DNA of 64,000 nucleotides from Rhabditophanes sp. KR3021 (GCA_963281155.1 CAUJLY010000006.1:6076001-6140000); one strand, 5' to 3'. Counted from the stretch's first letter, positions 1 through 19,435 are shown. Made by a program: numbers and translations. The notes: generated from the sequence alone by a model not told the origin.

Positions 1-5429
<5,429 letters not shown>

Positions 5430-8400
5430 TGTGCCTGCAGATCCAACTTACTGGGTTCGAGCACATGGAGCTAACAGACAAATTGTGTTTTAATAATAAA
5501 ATATGCTGAGGAATAGAAAGCAATATAGTTAAGTCCTTTTCCAATATTTGAATGTTTTAATAATAGGTTGGCCAAAATATATTAAATATAATATTTTATA
5601 ATGCGGAAATATTAACAGCAAAAAGGATTACTAGATTTTTATTGTTAACGTTTCTTCAAAAATTGTCAAACTTGAAAAATTTGGTTTGAAATACTTAAGC
5701 TAATTAATGCTCTCGAAAGCTTAAAATATTCCTGAAATATAAAAATTGTATTGATAAAGATGAGTATATAAGTTTAAAGTATTTATGCAAAGCCTAATTT
5801 CAAAATAACGATATTAGTTTAATCGTGTGGCAAAACAAGTACGTTAAAAAATAGAAGAAGTTCATTTCCGACATATTCAAAATATTTTGATATACTTGCT
5901 CCAAATTAATTTTGTAAAATAAATATAGACAGATCTCCTTTTCATATTTAACAATATTTGTCTTGGTTAAAGTTAGTTGATAAGACAGTTAAAAAAATCG
6001 TAAATAACCTTACAATAAATAAAAGCATATGTAAATTATTTATCTAACCAGCCATCTATTTAAAAACAAAGATAAAAATTGAGCGATTGATTTGATTGGG
6101 AGAATCTGTAATTAGCAATCAAAAATAAATCTATTTATTAATGTACGCTAAATATCTACCAAATACTTTTTGATTGGTAAAAGTTTGAATATATAATTAA
6201 ATAATGAAGCATTATTTATAAATTATGACATGCTATTATAATAAATAAATAATCATAAAATATATAGTATAAATTAAGTGTAATGAATCACAAAAGACAT
6301 TTTTTCAATAATATTAAGATGTCTTAGCAAATATTAATATTAGAGATTGGAATTTTAAATTTACGTACACGCATAATATATACATATAAATATGTGTTAT
6401 CGTTAATTAAAAAGTATATGTGTCCAATGGTATGGAGCACATAATGTAGTAGATGGTGCTTCAAAATAACATCATCTTGTTATTTAAGTTAGCATTTCTC
6501 TACTTGAGTAATATATGAATATGTCAAAAGACGACCTCTATTTTTATTAGAAAAATGCGTCTCACTCTTTTTTATTAGCTGATATTGACAAGATAGAAAA
6601 ATGTTTAAAAAAATAATGAAGCAAAATTGCGTCCATATCATTTATTACAGATTGGAAGTTGTAGGGCATTAGCCGTTAACTTTCTCTCTCGCCATAAATG
6701 TACTGTTTGGAAGATGTCGCAAAAATCCAACGGTGCGGCAAATACGAGCTCGCAAAGCTACAAAAATAATATTTTTAAATTTGAATGAAATAGTAAGTGC
6801 CGTAGATATAGAGGGTAATGCAAAATGATTAGACTAGTAATATGTACAGAAAAGAATATATATCTATGTGTTTTAAAGAGCGATATATGTCAATCGCCTC
6901 TTTGGAGTTACATGTTAAGTTTTAAATAAAATATGCATACAAATATATTGCATACAGTGATATATAAAAAAGAGATGGTGATGTTCTAAGCTGAAGACGT
7001 ATTATATTTTGTCCTTATAGACAACTTCTACATTTTTACTTGCCGTATCGTTTTGAATATTATTGTGGCGCTATATATGTGAGGAAGCCGGCAGTAAGGT
7101 CGCATTTATATATATTTGTAGATATTTTTTAAAGATAAAGATCGACGGATGTCTTTGCTTTGAATATTGTTGGTAGCGCACATAAAGTGTTACTAGTATC
7201 TTCTTTGTATTCTTTACCTCTCCTTAGCCAGTCCCTAGTCTTTATAATAGATTTTGGGGTAGCAGCAGTATTAAAAATAGGTTCTCAAGACTTACTCTCG
7301 CTTTTTCTTGCAGTGAACGTAAAGCCAAGCTGCCATATAACTGTTATCACTCAAAGAAAGCTCCCCTCTCATATACTCTAAATATAAATATATAAATTAT
7401 TTCTCTTAATTCAGTGTCCGCAACAAGATAATAATAATGAGGTCTCTCTCAGTTTTGATTGTAGGTCTGAACAACTTGTCCTTGCTTTATTCTCCTAACC
7501 ATCTTGACAATATATCTCAGATCTCGTTCCTGAAAACCTAGAGCTAACACACTCCAAAATGTAACTCTTGAGATCGAACGATTTGTAAGTCTTTTTACGA
7601 TTTAATGTATACTCATAAAGAGGTTAAAAGTTTTATGGTGTGGGCAACATAGCATAGCTAATATAAACATTATAAACCAAATGAAGGGGATAAGTATAAC
7701 CACACTGCAAACAGATAACTATCTTCGTCTGTTTCTCATCAAGTTTATCTTACAATCAATTATCTTTATTAAATAAAGCTTTAACTATGCATTTGTAATT
7801 ATAGGTAATTTAAATAAATTTACTTTGAGATGCTCAATTTTTAGGATATATCAATTAATGAAGAAGATGGGATATTGCACAACATTTGTGTTTGTTTTGG
7901 GTACAATAAAGTGATATGTTATAAATAAAAATAATATAATTTGATCAAAATGAAGTATTGTGTGTGGATCTTGAATTGTCAAATATATCAAAATATATTA
8001 TAAATATTTATTTAAAAAATTAAACAAGATTTATAAAAACTTATGTGCATACAAAAGTATTCAAAAAAGATAATAATAATATAAAATAAATTATGAGAGT
8101 AATATGATATAGTCTAAAAGGTATCTATAACATTTTCACGTGTAAATAGATGATGCCAATACTCGAGTAGTTTTTGACTTTTAAATGAATACGAATTGAT
8201 TGATAAAGACAAGAAAGCAAAAAGTTTTAGCAATATGTTTTCCTTAAGGAAGATTCAACTTAATTTTGAGCTTAAATATGGTAACATAAATTTATATTAA
8301 AATAAAAAACAAAAAAAGACATAAGTAAGTATTCTAGAATGAATTAGTTAACAATAGTGAAGATTGATACAATTTCTAAACAAATAATGCCTTACTATTA

Positions 8401-11400
8401 AGCTGATCTTACTTTCACATTTTTAATTAACTTTGGATATTTGAAGTAAACTAATGAATAAAGAAGGACTTTATTTATCAAATTTATTGCAACTAACTTT
8501 TTTGATACTTTATGAGATTAAAAAAAGAATGACTTAAAGGGACAACTGTTATATATCTTGGGAGGCAATAATTATACATTAAGTTTTTTTGGATAATTTC
8601 AAGTTCATATCATTTATGGATGAGCACATTATCGAAATTTCTAATATTCGTAAATGACTTAGTTATAAACAAACCGAAAATCTTATAATTGTCAAGCACT
8701 TCTTCAGATTAGAACAATTAAAAGAAGCAAAACGTTTTGACATATATTCAATAAAGTTTAAATAACTTGATTAGGGGAGAAAACAATCGAGGAAAGAGGA
8801 AATCAAAGACATTTAAAATTCAATGATATCATTAATTTAAGGAAAAACAAAAATGATCGAGAACATATTTATCAAGTCATGGCAATTCACTATCTTTTTG
8901 TTTTTGCTTGGTACAGTCACTATATAAGTAACTTTGCGACTTTTGTTTAACTTCTAAAAGTTTAATGTTTTATAAACTACATCTGGCCACTGTTTATTTC
9001 TATTCATTTTTACTTATTTATGCACTACTATAAAGAATAATTAAGCAGTGCAAAAATTTATAATACGAAGAGTATAAAAGTTTCCTTTTTGTATAAATTG
9101 TATAAATTTCAATAAAATATGACATAAAGATACAGAATTTAAAAAAAGAAAGTTCATTATTCGTCAAACTTTTGTATATTTGAAAAGGCTTTGATAGTTA
9201 CATGTAAACAACAGACACGATCAGACTGTATATTAAATAGCGAAGAAGTGCCGTCATCTTCATGAATTTTGAATGGTCTGACGTCTTTAAAAACAACTAT
9301 AATTTAAGAAATATCTATCTTTTGGTATGTCCAAAATAATACTTTTAAAACACAATCTCTACAAATCATGCAAAACTGGAAGCAAAGTAAAAATCTCACT
9401 GAAATAAAATATATGTTGAGTTACAAATCAAATGGAAATTTAGATTTCAATGACTATTTGTATATTAAAAATTGAATTTTTGATGGTACTTTTAATAATT
9501 TAGTATTATGTCAGCATTTTTTGATAGCTATATAATATTTTGCCGAACCAATCTTTTCAAATATATGATACATGATAAAAGATATTATCAAATGTCTGGA
9601 ATTAATTTAATTAACAAATATAAAATTCTAATTTTATCACCATTATTCAACTTAACAATAAATTTGATAACAAAATATAAAATTTGATAACATAGAATAC
9701 CCAAATTTAAATATGTTTAAAATAAAAGGTTACCAAGTAACATAATAATGAATAATGAGTAATCTAGCAAAAGAAATACAATTGTATTGAAGACAAAATA
9801 TTTAGAAAAAACTGACAATTTAACAAATACGATATTAACATCTAAATTTTCGCCAAATTTATTCCAAAATATTTATATACTTGGTGCCAAAAACCTATTA
9901 TCTATGTCTAAATATTTTTAGGATTAATTAGTCTTTTATGTGGTGCCAAAAAGCTTTTAAAAGTGTCCTTAAACAAGGTTTTACTTTTTCATTTGGTGCT
10001 AAACTATTATTATGAGTCTATCCATATGCTTTTGGAGGCTAATTATTTGGTTGATATTGAAATATATTTCATGGGTTGATTGAAAGGGATTATTAAAAAT
10101 AGATTTAGTAACTATTTTAAAAAAATGATGTCTCAATCAAATGCTCAAATAATTTCTAATTAAACTTCAAATAGAAAAAGCAATTCAATTGCTATGCACA
10201 GTTAAGATTATTTCTTTCGAATATACTCCATTTGGTTTGATAGTATGTCAAAATAACAATACTATCCATGCATATATTTTGATGATTGACTTTTGTCATA
10301 TACAAATTAATTTTGTAATGCCCATCATTTTAAGCTTTAATTATTTTTTGTCAATTGTATGGCTTTATAGAAATATGGATGAATGGTTTTACTATAAATC
10401 GTAGAAATTAAAATATAATTGGAGTTATATTTAAAAACAACCATTTTTAAAATTCTTCTTGATTGCTAATCTTTGAATTCACCATTATATAAATAGATTT
10501 CAAAAATTATACGTCAATTTTTTTGATTTGAATGAAGTTTGTTTATAATCTTGTGAGAAAAATTCGACTTAACAAGTATTGAGATTTTTCTTTTGTCAAA
10601 ATAGTTTTGAGATGAATCATCACGCAAGATCCTTATCAAAGCAAAAATCATTGATAAGTACTATTCATTTATGCTCAGTGTTTACATTTATTTGATTTCT
10701 TTTATCATTTGACATCTATTTATAATTAAAAATGGAAACAATTGTTATAACATATTCATTTATACAATAAATACCACTACTGCAATGAGTCATTGTGTGA
10801 GTGTCAAAAGTTATATATATTTTTGCCATACTAAATAGTTATCCAAAAGCTTAATATACTTATATAATAATAGCATAAAATACATCTAGTGTTGAGATAA
10901 TGGATACATTCTCTTTAGTCTCTCTCTCGAAAATGACAAAACACTTTTATTAGTTGAAAACAAGCATATCCATTGTGTATAGCCATAAGAATTGTTTCTT
11001 AGTTGGGTTGCGTACACAACTCCCTTTGTTCTACTCAAAATGCATAAATGCGTGATTATTACTTTTTATTTGTTATTTTGAAATAATTTAACTTTTTTGT
11101 TGTGGTGAACTCCTGGTATAACTTTTTGTCACTTTAAGAGTATGTGCATAGATTCTATATATTTATTAATTAATCTTTCTAATATTAGTAATGTGTTGGT
11201 TTTACATTTGCCGCAGTTGACGCTTTCGATATCAGTGACATTTTAACGCCTTTATCTTTTCATCACCAAAATAGCATTTAGTAAACCGACTATCTAAAAA
11301 TATTAACTACAATGTTTAAATTTTTATACATGTTAGTTTCGCTTGTCGCAACATCAAAAAGTTATTTATTTATTGTTATTATATTACCGTGTCTTTTTTA

Positions 11401-11661
11401 ATATATCGACCAACCCTCAAATCTACTACTCATTGAATATTCCTCATTTATATGACTCGATTTTTTATATTCAAAGTCATTCGAGTCAAAATTTATAGAA
11501 AATATATATAAGTTAACTAACATATATAAACGCTTGAGCTTTTGAAAATCGCACTTTATTGACAAAACAAATATATCTTACTTCTATACCTTTCGCTCTT
11601 TGATATTATACTTGTGCACATTTGTAACGAAAAACAATCAGAAATTATTTTATTTTAGAAG
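5430..11661. other. Long AT-rich upstream region of egl-19; no gene supported
   Basis: 6.2 kb between divergent egl-19 (-) and the aerolysin-like gene (+). Short open frames (e.g. 7160-7381, 10189-10404) lack splice context and recognisable protein. Two stretches have more GC and less homopolymer than their surroundings: about 6650-6770 and 7015-7570. They could be promoter elements or non-coding or alternative first exons of egl-19. On the minus strand 6650-6770 has a TTTTTGTAG acceptor-like site followed by about 30 open codons, but I recognise no protein. Around 9880-10010 there are three degenerate copies of a motif starting TTGGTGCCAAAA. Confidence 0.4.
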
Positions 11662-13227
11662 ATGGTTAAAGAACATTGTGATGTCGATCAATTGCTCGAA
11701 GATTTTGCATGGAAATTCTTCAATGATATGCAAAGCATTAGAAAAACTCGCCAATCCGAATATACCAATCTTGATAGAACGGAGGTTGAATTTATATTGG
11801 TAAGTTTTTTTAATAACTAACATTTGATATTTTTGCTACATGTGATAAGTTAAAGATTGTTATTCCAAGGAAATATACTCAAAATATTATTAATCATTCA
11901 TTCAATATAAATTTTTTAATAATTTAGAACAAGAAAAAATTGACTACAATCCATGAAGAGCCAACTTATTCAAGTATTAAGCTTGACGAAACAAAGCCTT
12001 ACACATTGTTCAAATCAGTTTTTACAAACACTACGAAAAGGGATCAAACGTATTCATTTAAGACGGAAAGATCTACCGAAAGTGTCGTAGCCATTGGAAG
12101 AGAGCAAGGTTACATGTTGGGAGCCGAGGCTGAGTTAACTTTAAAGACTCCTTGTGAAATTGCCGAGTTCAAGGCTGGTTTTAAACGTGAGGTTCACTTT
12201 AACAATTTATCTGAAAATTCAAAGGCGGAAATGTTAACATGGGCTGTAGACAGCAACATTACTGTGCCAGCTAATTATATCACAGAAGCCAGTGTAAAAG
12301 TTGACGAGAAGAGTTATTCTGGAACCTACACGGTTAGAACTCTCTTAAGCGGCTTCGTTAACGTGTCTATTAAAAGGTAAATGAGCATCATCTAATATCT
12401 TAACATCTTTTCAGAAGAAGAGATGGTTATTTGATCATGCCTGTCAATGTAAGAATTGTGGAGTTATTTAGAGAAAATCTGAAAAATCCAAGTGTAATGA
12501 AAGTTTGTTCTATCATTGATAATCACACCGTTGCAATGACTTCAAAGGGAAATTGCCACTTTCAGGTAAGTATACAGCAAGACAATATAAATATCAATAT
12601 GTGAAATAATCATACATGCACAGCTTGTAACTTTATTTTACTTCGATTTAAAACTTAAAGTGTAGGAATTTATAACAGTCTAAGTGACTTTTTAAAGGTT
12701 AAACAAGAAGCACATTATGCATTTTATCCAACATATTTCATGAGAGAACTAGTTTACTCAAACGTCAACTTGTACAAAGCAATATAAGTTCCACAGCAAT
12801 TATTAAAGTATATAAGAAATGATCATAACAGATGTGTTATAGTAACTTTTGACATTATGTTGTTGTATAAATGACTTATTATAAAACATTAATACATATC
12901 TGCAGGGTCATCGAAAATATAGTTCCTCTAAGTATAAATTGCGACTGAAAAATAAATTTTATATATTCATAAACCTTATAGGATAACGTATCAAATTTGT
13001 TTTCGTTTGCCAAATGTTTGGGTCATTGATATATGAAAAATATAATTTTAAATGAGTATAATTAGAAAGATCTCAAATATAGTTGGCAAATGTTTTATAC
13101 AAAATCAAACAACTTGTTTTACTTAATGTGAAATAAAAGTTCTTTATTGCTTACCATGTTTATTAATTTAATTTTTTAGTTCGCTGTCCAACAAACAATC
13201 GATCTCAAAGAACATCCTCTTTACTGA
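11662..13227 (+). CDS. Aerolysin / ETX-MTX2-like beta-pore-forming family protein
   Basis: Exons 11662-11799, 11928-12376, 12415-12565, 13180-13227 give 261 aa. The ATG lies 3 nt after TTTTAG, a probable trans-splice acceptor. The N-terminal 45 aa are charged and show no signal peptide. From about residue 60 the pattern fits the ETX/MTX2 group of the aerolysin superfamily: a strand with NTTKRDQTYSFKTER, then TPCEIAEFKAGFKREV, then the W-x-V-D-S-x-I-x-VP segment (WAVDSNITVPANY) and a strand ending TLLSGFVNVSI. Members are beta-rich proteins that oligomerise into membrane pores; animal members act in defence or endolysosomal traffic, and the role here is unknown. Host-like introns and base composition indicate a resident eukaryotic gene, not bacterial contamination. 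No neighbouring gene suggests a partner. The family call rests on remembered sequence patterns; another all-beta family is possible. Confidence 0.7.
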
Positions 13228-14918
13228 TTAACTAGTCTTGGAATATATGAATGAAACTAAAGGAAGGGGAGAACTAAGATTATACTTCCTCACTTATATC
13301 ACTCACACAATTTTAAATTAACATTTTATGATTTTCCGTGAAGCAATTCTTCATCAAATTAAGTTCTTTTTCGAATGTTACTAATTAAAATAAATGTAAT
13401 TTAACCAGATATGGAATGTTTATTTTAAAATTTAAATATTGTTTGAAATATGAGGGAAATTTATCTTACTTACGATATTGAAAACTTTCAATTTAGTTTA
13501 ATATCACAAAATCATAAAAATACGTTTGAAAGAATATGTTGGCCGCCTTACATTGCAATATTCTTATTGGAAAATATATTTATTAACAGTTATAATGCCA
13601 AACATTGAGGCTCGAAGGTATAATGTACGATATGTTTAAATGTAAGAATACCTTACCATAAATATTATTTACTACGAGCTTCAATATATAAACTAAATTT
13701 CGTTTGAATTTATAGCATATTGTTATAACTTTGGCGTGTAACATTAGTTTAAAATGGGAATACGAATACACAGATTTTTTTATATTAAAAACAATGCTAT
13801 TTGACATCTTTATATCCATATATACCACTTACGACCCTTTCTTAAGCACAAGCTAATTAGTTCTTTCAAAATTATTATTTATGATTCACATAATCGCCTG
13901 CCAATTATGTAGTGCAATATTTTTTAAATGTACACGTAAATAAGCTTTTGTTATACGATTTTTATGCCTATCCAAAAAGCATCCAGCTATTCAGTATACA
14001 ATGCATAGCCTCGATAATAATTAACAAAGTACTTTTTTATTGCTAATCACATATTTGCACTTTCAAAGGTTTCCTTAGATAATGTATTTGTAGCCATTGT
14101 CTTGATTGGAAAACCGTTTTATCATAAAGTGGAAGATAATGTCTATGGAGAACTATTAATTTATGTTGCTCCATTATAGTGAATGATTTATTTGAGGTAT
14201 TATGTTATGGAAATTAATAATAAGAATCACATAGATAAATTAAGACAGTTGACTAACTAATATGGGAATTTAAACGTGGCTGATTCATACGAGATGTATC
14301 GCTTATTCACCAATTTGTAGTAATAAATGTCATAGGGTAACTTGTTAAAAGTCTTTTTCTATGAACAGTCTAAGAGAAAAACAACGCATTGGCATATGAT
14401 GTGAGATATATGAAAAAATCGTTTAACATACAAAAAATCGGTGCCCAGACATTAACTGGTAGTGTATACCTCGTGAACTTACTCGGTATATTAATTTGCT
14501 TTAATAAAATATACTTAGCATATAGTTCTTTTGTTTAAATTATGTATAAGCATGTATGTTTATTTATTTACTCGATTAATAATTATAGATAAATATCATT
14601 TGATCATAAAAAAATCTAGTTCTATTAAAGTACAATCCATAAAATGTACAAAATTTGTATATAAGTAGTACTTTTTTGATGTTATTGAGTTTGAATATTT
14701 ATAATCAAATTATATTCCGCTTATGTCAGCCTGTTTATATGCTTAAAATTAAAAAAAAACGTGCTACTAATAACAAATGATAATTGATTTGTGTATACAT
14801 ATATATCTTATTTGAGTAATCTCACATAGTAAATTTTAATTAACTATGTTGATACAAATTATGTCTTGTGACTTTTGAACAATTATATTGAATAGTTTTT
14901 AGGCATCTACAAATTATA
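13228..14918. other. Intergenic, AT-rich, nothing recognised
   Basis: 1.7 kb between the aerolysin-like gene and let-70. It contains poly-A-signal-like AATAAA strings after 13227. The only longer open frame (minus, 13583-13828) is low-complexity AT sequence with no family resemblance. A T-rich tract ending TTTTTAG at 14902, just upstream of the let-70 ATG, looks like a trans-splice acceptor. Confidence 0.5.
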
Positions 14919-15482
<564 letters not shown>

Positions 15483-17398
15483 ACAATAAACTTGGCACAA
15501 AGCTTTGGAAATTATAATTACTAACGAAATCAAAGCATACCTTTTAAAATGGATCTATTTGATCACACAATTTTAACTTTATCTTTTATTATTTGTGATA
15601 TAAAATCTTTGAAAATGGTTAATGCATGAAAATATAATCCAGCAAATGTGAGTAATTTCACAAAATAAATATGCAATTATTTATCATTGTTTTCATATTC
15701 GAATAACCTGTTAGATTAGGGCGAAAAATTTACGTGAGTGAATATGCTGATCATGTTCGGACGATTATAACTTGGGATTAAACTTAGTAAATTTTCCATA
15801 CATCAATGTAATAAAACGGAAGCTAGAAAAATGACCAAAGAACCTCATATCATTTTAATTTTAAAAAGTTAGAATTTTGATGCATAATTTTTAATATCAA
15901 ATGATTGTTTTGACGATTCGAAGTGCAGATGAGTATGGTGATTATTTAATTATTTTCTTTTAACAAATTTGTTAGACAAAAATTTTTATAAAAATGGATG
16001 TATTATTCATGGTAAGGAATAATTGTACCAATATACTTTAACAACCTTTGAAAAAAATAACAACAGTCTGGTACAAAGATGAGCTCTACTAACAATAAAG
16101 AAGTTCAAGACTGAACGACTAGACTATTGCAATTTTGATTATACTTTTTTCTATTCAAAATTTCATATTTGAGATAATTAATTTTAAAAACTCAGTAAAT
16201 GTTATTATATACACTCACATAGATAAATTAAATCAGTTTGATTAAAAATAAAAATATTTGAGCATGTTTCTTTATCATTTTCTTGCAGGCGGTCTAGCCC
16301 TACTCAAATGAGCCTTTCTCTTTATACGTAAAAGTTTTGATTAATGCAAACCTATTTTGACACTCAGAAACATTATAAAAAAAATATTTTTTGGTCTGAA
16401 GTTGACATCATATATAACCTTGTGCGTGTACTTGATAGCTTTCTCTTTATGGAATCAGAATCAACATTTAAACTGCTATAAAACTGTTAAGCCCAAATTT
16501 TTCTAAACTTCTTTTTTAACCTCTCTGAGCCCAAACTTAAAAATGTTACATGACAAATTACGGATTTACTAATTTACGGATTTACGGAATTTAAGAATTA
16601 TATGGGGAAATATACAATTTATCACTTAATCAAATCTTGTTGTTTGCATAAATGACCAAACTAATTATTTATATATGTAATTAGCGAATTAAAAATAATG
16701 CTTTCAAAATTGTTGGCCAATATCTAATAAAATACGTATTATTCACAAGTTCATTATAAGTTAATACATTTCCAAATAATTCATTTTGTAAAACTAATTT
16801 TATTTAGTTGCAAATGTCTTAAAATTTGTTTGATGTTTTTGATTAACGCTGGAAAATAAGTTAAACAAGGGGTGTTCTTTTGGTTGCTAAGATTTTAATA
16901 CAAATTTGATTTGTTTGCTCACAATAAAGTATTTCCTTATTGATTTTGATACACCCACAAGCAAAACTTTGATTTTCAAAATACGTTTGATAGTTGTGCA
17001 TACATTTATAAGGTGTATATAAACAGTTTAGTTTGCATAATAATTGCATGGGCGAAAATAGCGGGATTTAAAATGAGGGGTATTCTTTATTTACATAATA
17101 CTAGAATTCAAAAAGAAATTAATATATGATGAAGTAGATTACTAATATGAATACGTGCTACGACTTTGATAAGACTTTCAAGACGATGATTCTTTAAGGT
17201 AAAAGCATATCACAAATATATAACCATTATCAATACGGTTCTAGCCCCTTACTATCCCTAAACATATACCCAGTATCATGGTTGTAAAGCATTAAAATTT
17301 TATATACAGACTTAGAGTACACCACCAAATTCTTTTTTAAAATTATTAATCATTTTATATAATATATTTTATTGAAATATATATACAATCATTTACTA
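15483..17398. other. Intergenic, AT-rich
   Basis: 1.9 kb between let-70 and the type II membrane protein gene. No protein or RNA gene is supported. The 16560-16600 stretch repeats a short ATTTACGGATTTACGG-like word, probably simple duplication. The minus open frame at 16861-17049 has no recognisable features. Confidence 0.45.
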
Positions 17399-19435
17399 AT
17401 GGTCTACGATACTAATTATGTTGATCGCGATGCTCATGTCGTTCAAACCTATGGCAAAAACGGTAGAACAAGAAGTTTGGTTGAAAAAATTAATGGTGTG
17501 ATCGGTCCAACTCTACGAACTGATGAGGAGGTTGAAGAATTTGAAGAAAATGGAAAGCATGTTATAAGAAAAACAGAAACCGTTGAAAAACTTGTTTATT
17601 TGCCTAGTGGCCCAGACCATATTACAACGCGTCAAGATAATTATACATCCAATTATGAATCACAAAGAAGTAATCAGCATGGAAGATTCCAAAGCGGTTC
17701 TGCAGGAAGAAATGAGTATTATGGAGAAAATGATCTGTATCGTGGATCAAATAAAAATTCTCTTAATCGTAATACCGAACAAGGACTTTACCGTTCATCA
17801 TTACGTAAAGCAATACCATTGAGCGGTAGTAGGCGAGACTCAGGCTTTCGTAGCAACGCTGATGAGCAATATATTACAACCGTAAGACATGTCAACACCG
17901 ATGCTTCACGGTACAATCAAGGTTACGAAGGCAATTATGAAGGTAATAAATATCGCGAAAACGGAATCGATGTTAAATATGATTCAAATCCTAGACTTTA
18001 CATTACTGACGATCGTTCCACTGAAGATGGTTTTATTAAGCATACATCTCATAATTCTAAAAACTTACCTAGCTATGGCGAGTTTATAGATTCAAAACAT
18101 AGACAAAAACACCAGGAGGATACTACTAGTGATAGGCATAAACATATTTCACATGTTAACAAAGAAGTAGTAAGTGAAAGACATGTTGATAGCAAAATGA
18201 CTCATAGAGATTCTAAGACGAACATTGAAACTGCAAAAGAAACTGAAATAGTAGCCGAAAAAGAAACTTGCGGTGCTTGGTGTTTGACAAATTGCTGCAC
18301 ACTTTGCTGCAAGATATTTTGGATTATTTTGGTAATTTTAATTATTTTAGCTTTAATTGGAGTTACAATTTGGTTGCTAGTTGATAGAAATAGCAGTTCT
18401 TCTTCTTCTTCCGTAATTACGACTACACTTCCACCAGGTTATATTCCTACTGGAACAGTTACATCCAGACACTTTCCCTTGACTGGCTTACCAATGCCGT
18501 CTGCCGGTACTGGTTCATATACCTCAATAAGTCGAAGTTTTAATGAATCAAGTATTCTTTACATATCTTCTACAGATTTGAAAAGTATAACAGTTTTCAA
18601 TCTTAATACTTCTACTTCAATTCCCCTTTCAACCAATTTCGCGTTTGCGAATAATAAACAATGCAGTAAATGCAAAATCCTATATTTGTCACCAAGTTGC
18701 ATTGCAAGCAAAATGTGTTTAGATAGTGATGCAGTATATTGCTGTGATTCGTGTGCTCCAGGAGACACCACTAACAAAAAACACAGTTTATACAGTTGTC
18801 ATATCGGAGATATATATACCGAAAGTTACATGTTTGCAGGAGTTCAATTCGGAGTAGATTCTAGTACTGGATTTCCCTTTTTGAGCATATTTACAAAGAA
18901 TGGAGCAACTAGCAAATTGAGTGCTGCATCAATTCAGAATGTTCTCCTTATTCAAACGGACGCAAATACGATACATAAAGAAATAGGAAATCAGGATCCA
19001 ATTGGCACTGTAACAGAAGCAATTTTCTCTAGTTTAATTGTTGCATCAAATACTATAGAAGGCAACAGTAATGTATGGGCAGCAAATTCATCTTCTAGCA
19101 ATGGAAATGCAGACATATATTTCTTTGGTGATCACAAAGATTCATTGAGCATGGCCAATTTTGGTTCCAATTCAACAATATCTTTTCAACTCCTACCAAA
19201 CAACGTGATACAAATATCAGCATTTGATCTTACAACTGGGCAACCATTCAGATTTACAGCGGCAAGATACGACTCACACCGTGGAAATGTTGTTTTGAAA
19301 CAAAATAATCTATCAGCTTTCAAAAATACAGGCCTCAAATTAATTGACTATTTTACAGATAGTCAAGGAAATATTTGGGCTTTATCTGTAGACAATTCAA
19401 ATGCTTATTCAGCAGACCAGTATATAATTGCTTAA
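17399..19435 (+). CDS. Unrecognised 678-aa type II single-pass membrane protein
   Basis: Intronless. The first true ATG is 17399 (MVYDTNY...); upstream codons in frame contain no ATG. I do not recognise the family. Residues 1-290 are hydrophilic, rich in Arg, Tyr, Ser, Asn and His, with no signal peptide. At about 291-305 a dense Cys cluster (CGAWCLTNCCTLCC) sits directly before one strong transmembrane helix (FWIILVILIILALIGVTIWLLV, about 306-327), a typical palmitoylation arrangement. A Ser run and a TTTLPPGYIPTG stalk follow. The remaining ~340 aa would be outside the cell or in a lumen: an early Cys-rich patch (about 422-455, with CSKC, CCDSC and other Cys) and several N-glycosylation sequons. 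No catalytic motif is apparent. An all-beta ectodomain is possible but only a guess. Poly-A signal AATAAA follows at about 19536. Confidence 0.8.
   Translation: MVYDTNYVDRDAHVVQTYGKNGRTRSLVEKINGVIGPTLRTDEEVEEFEENGKHVIRKTETVEKLVYLPSGPDHITTRQDNYTSNYESQRSNQHGRFQSGSAGRNEYYGENDLYRGSNKNSLNRNTEQGLYRSSLRKAIPLSGSRRDSGFRSNADEQYITTVRHVNTDASRYNQGYEGNYEGNKYRENGIDVKYDSNPRLYITDDRSTEDGFIKHTSHNSKNLPSYGEFIDSKHRQKHQEDTTSDRHKHISHVNKEVVSERHVDSKMTHRDSKTNIETAKETEIVAEKETCGAWCLTNCCTLCCKIFWIILVILIILALIGVTIWLLVDRNSSSSSSSVITTTLPPGYIPTGTVTSRHFPLTGLPMPSAGTGSYTSISRSFNESSILYISSTDLKSITVFNLNTSTSIPLSTNFAFANNKQCSKCKILYLSPSCIASKMCLDSDAVYCCDSCAPGDTTNKKHSLYSCHIGDIYTESYMFAGVQFGVDSSTGFPFLSIFTKNGATSKLSAASIQNVLLIQTDANTIHKEIGNQDPIGTVTEAIFSSLIVASNTIEGNSNVWAANSSSSNGNADIYFFGDHKDSLSMANFGSNSTISFQLLPNNVIQISAFDLTTGQPFRFTAARYDSHRGNVVLKQNNLSAFKNTGLKLIDYFTDSQGNIWALSVDNSNAYSADQYIIA

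Noticed and set aside
5440..5470. tRNA-like GGTTCGAG string
   Set aside because: No acceptor stem or anticodon arm can be placed around it. No other tRNA candidate was found in the window.
7160..7381. Possible 73-aa hydrophobic protein
   Set aside because: No splice or start context and no family resemblance. It lies in an upstream GC-elevated island and is more likely regulatory.
11662..13227. Bacterial contamination as source of the aerolysin-like gene
   Set aside because: It has three spliceosomal introns and a trans-splice-like acceptor, and sits in continuous host DNA.
17372..17398. Upstream start MKYIYNHLL for the type II membrane protein
   Set aside because: The first codon there is TTG, not ATG. 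The first ATG in frame is 17399.
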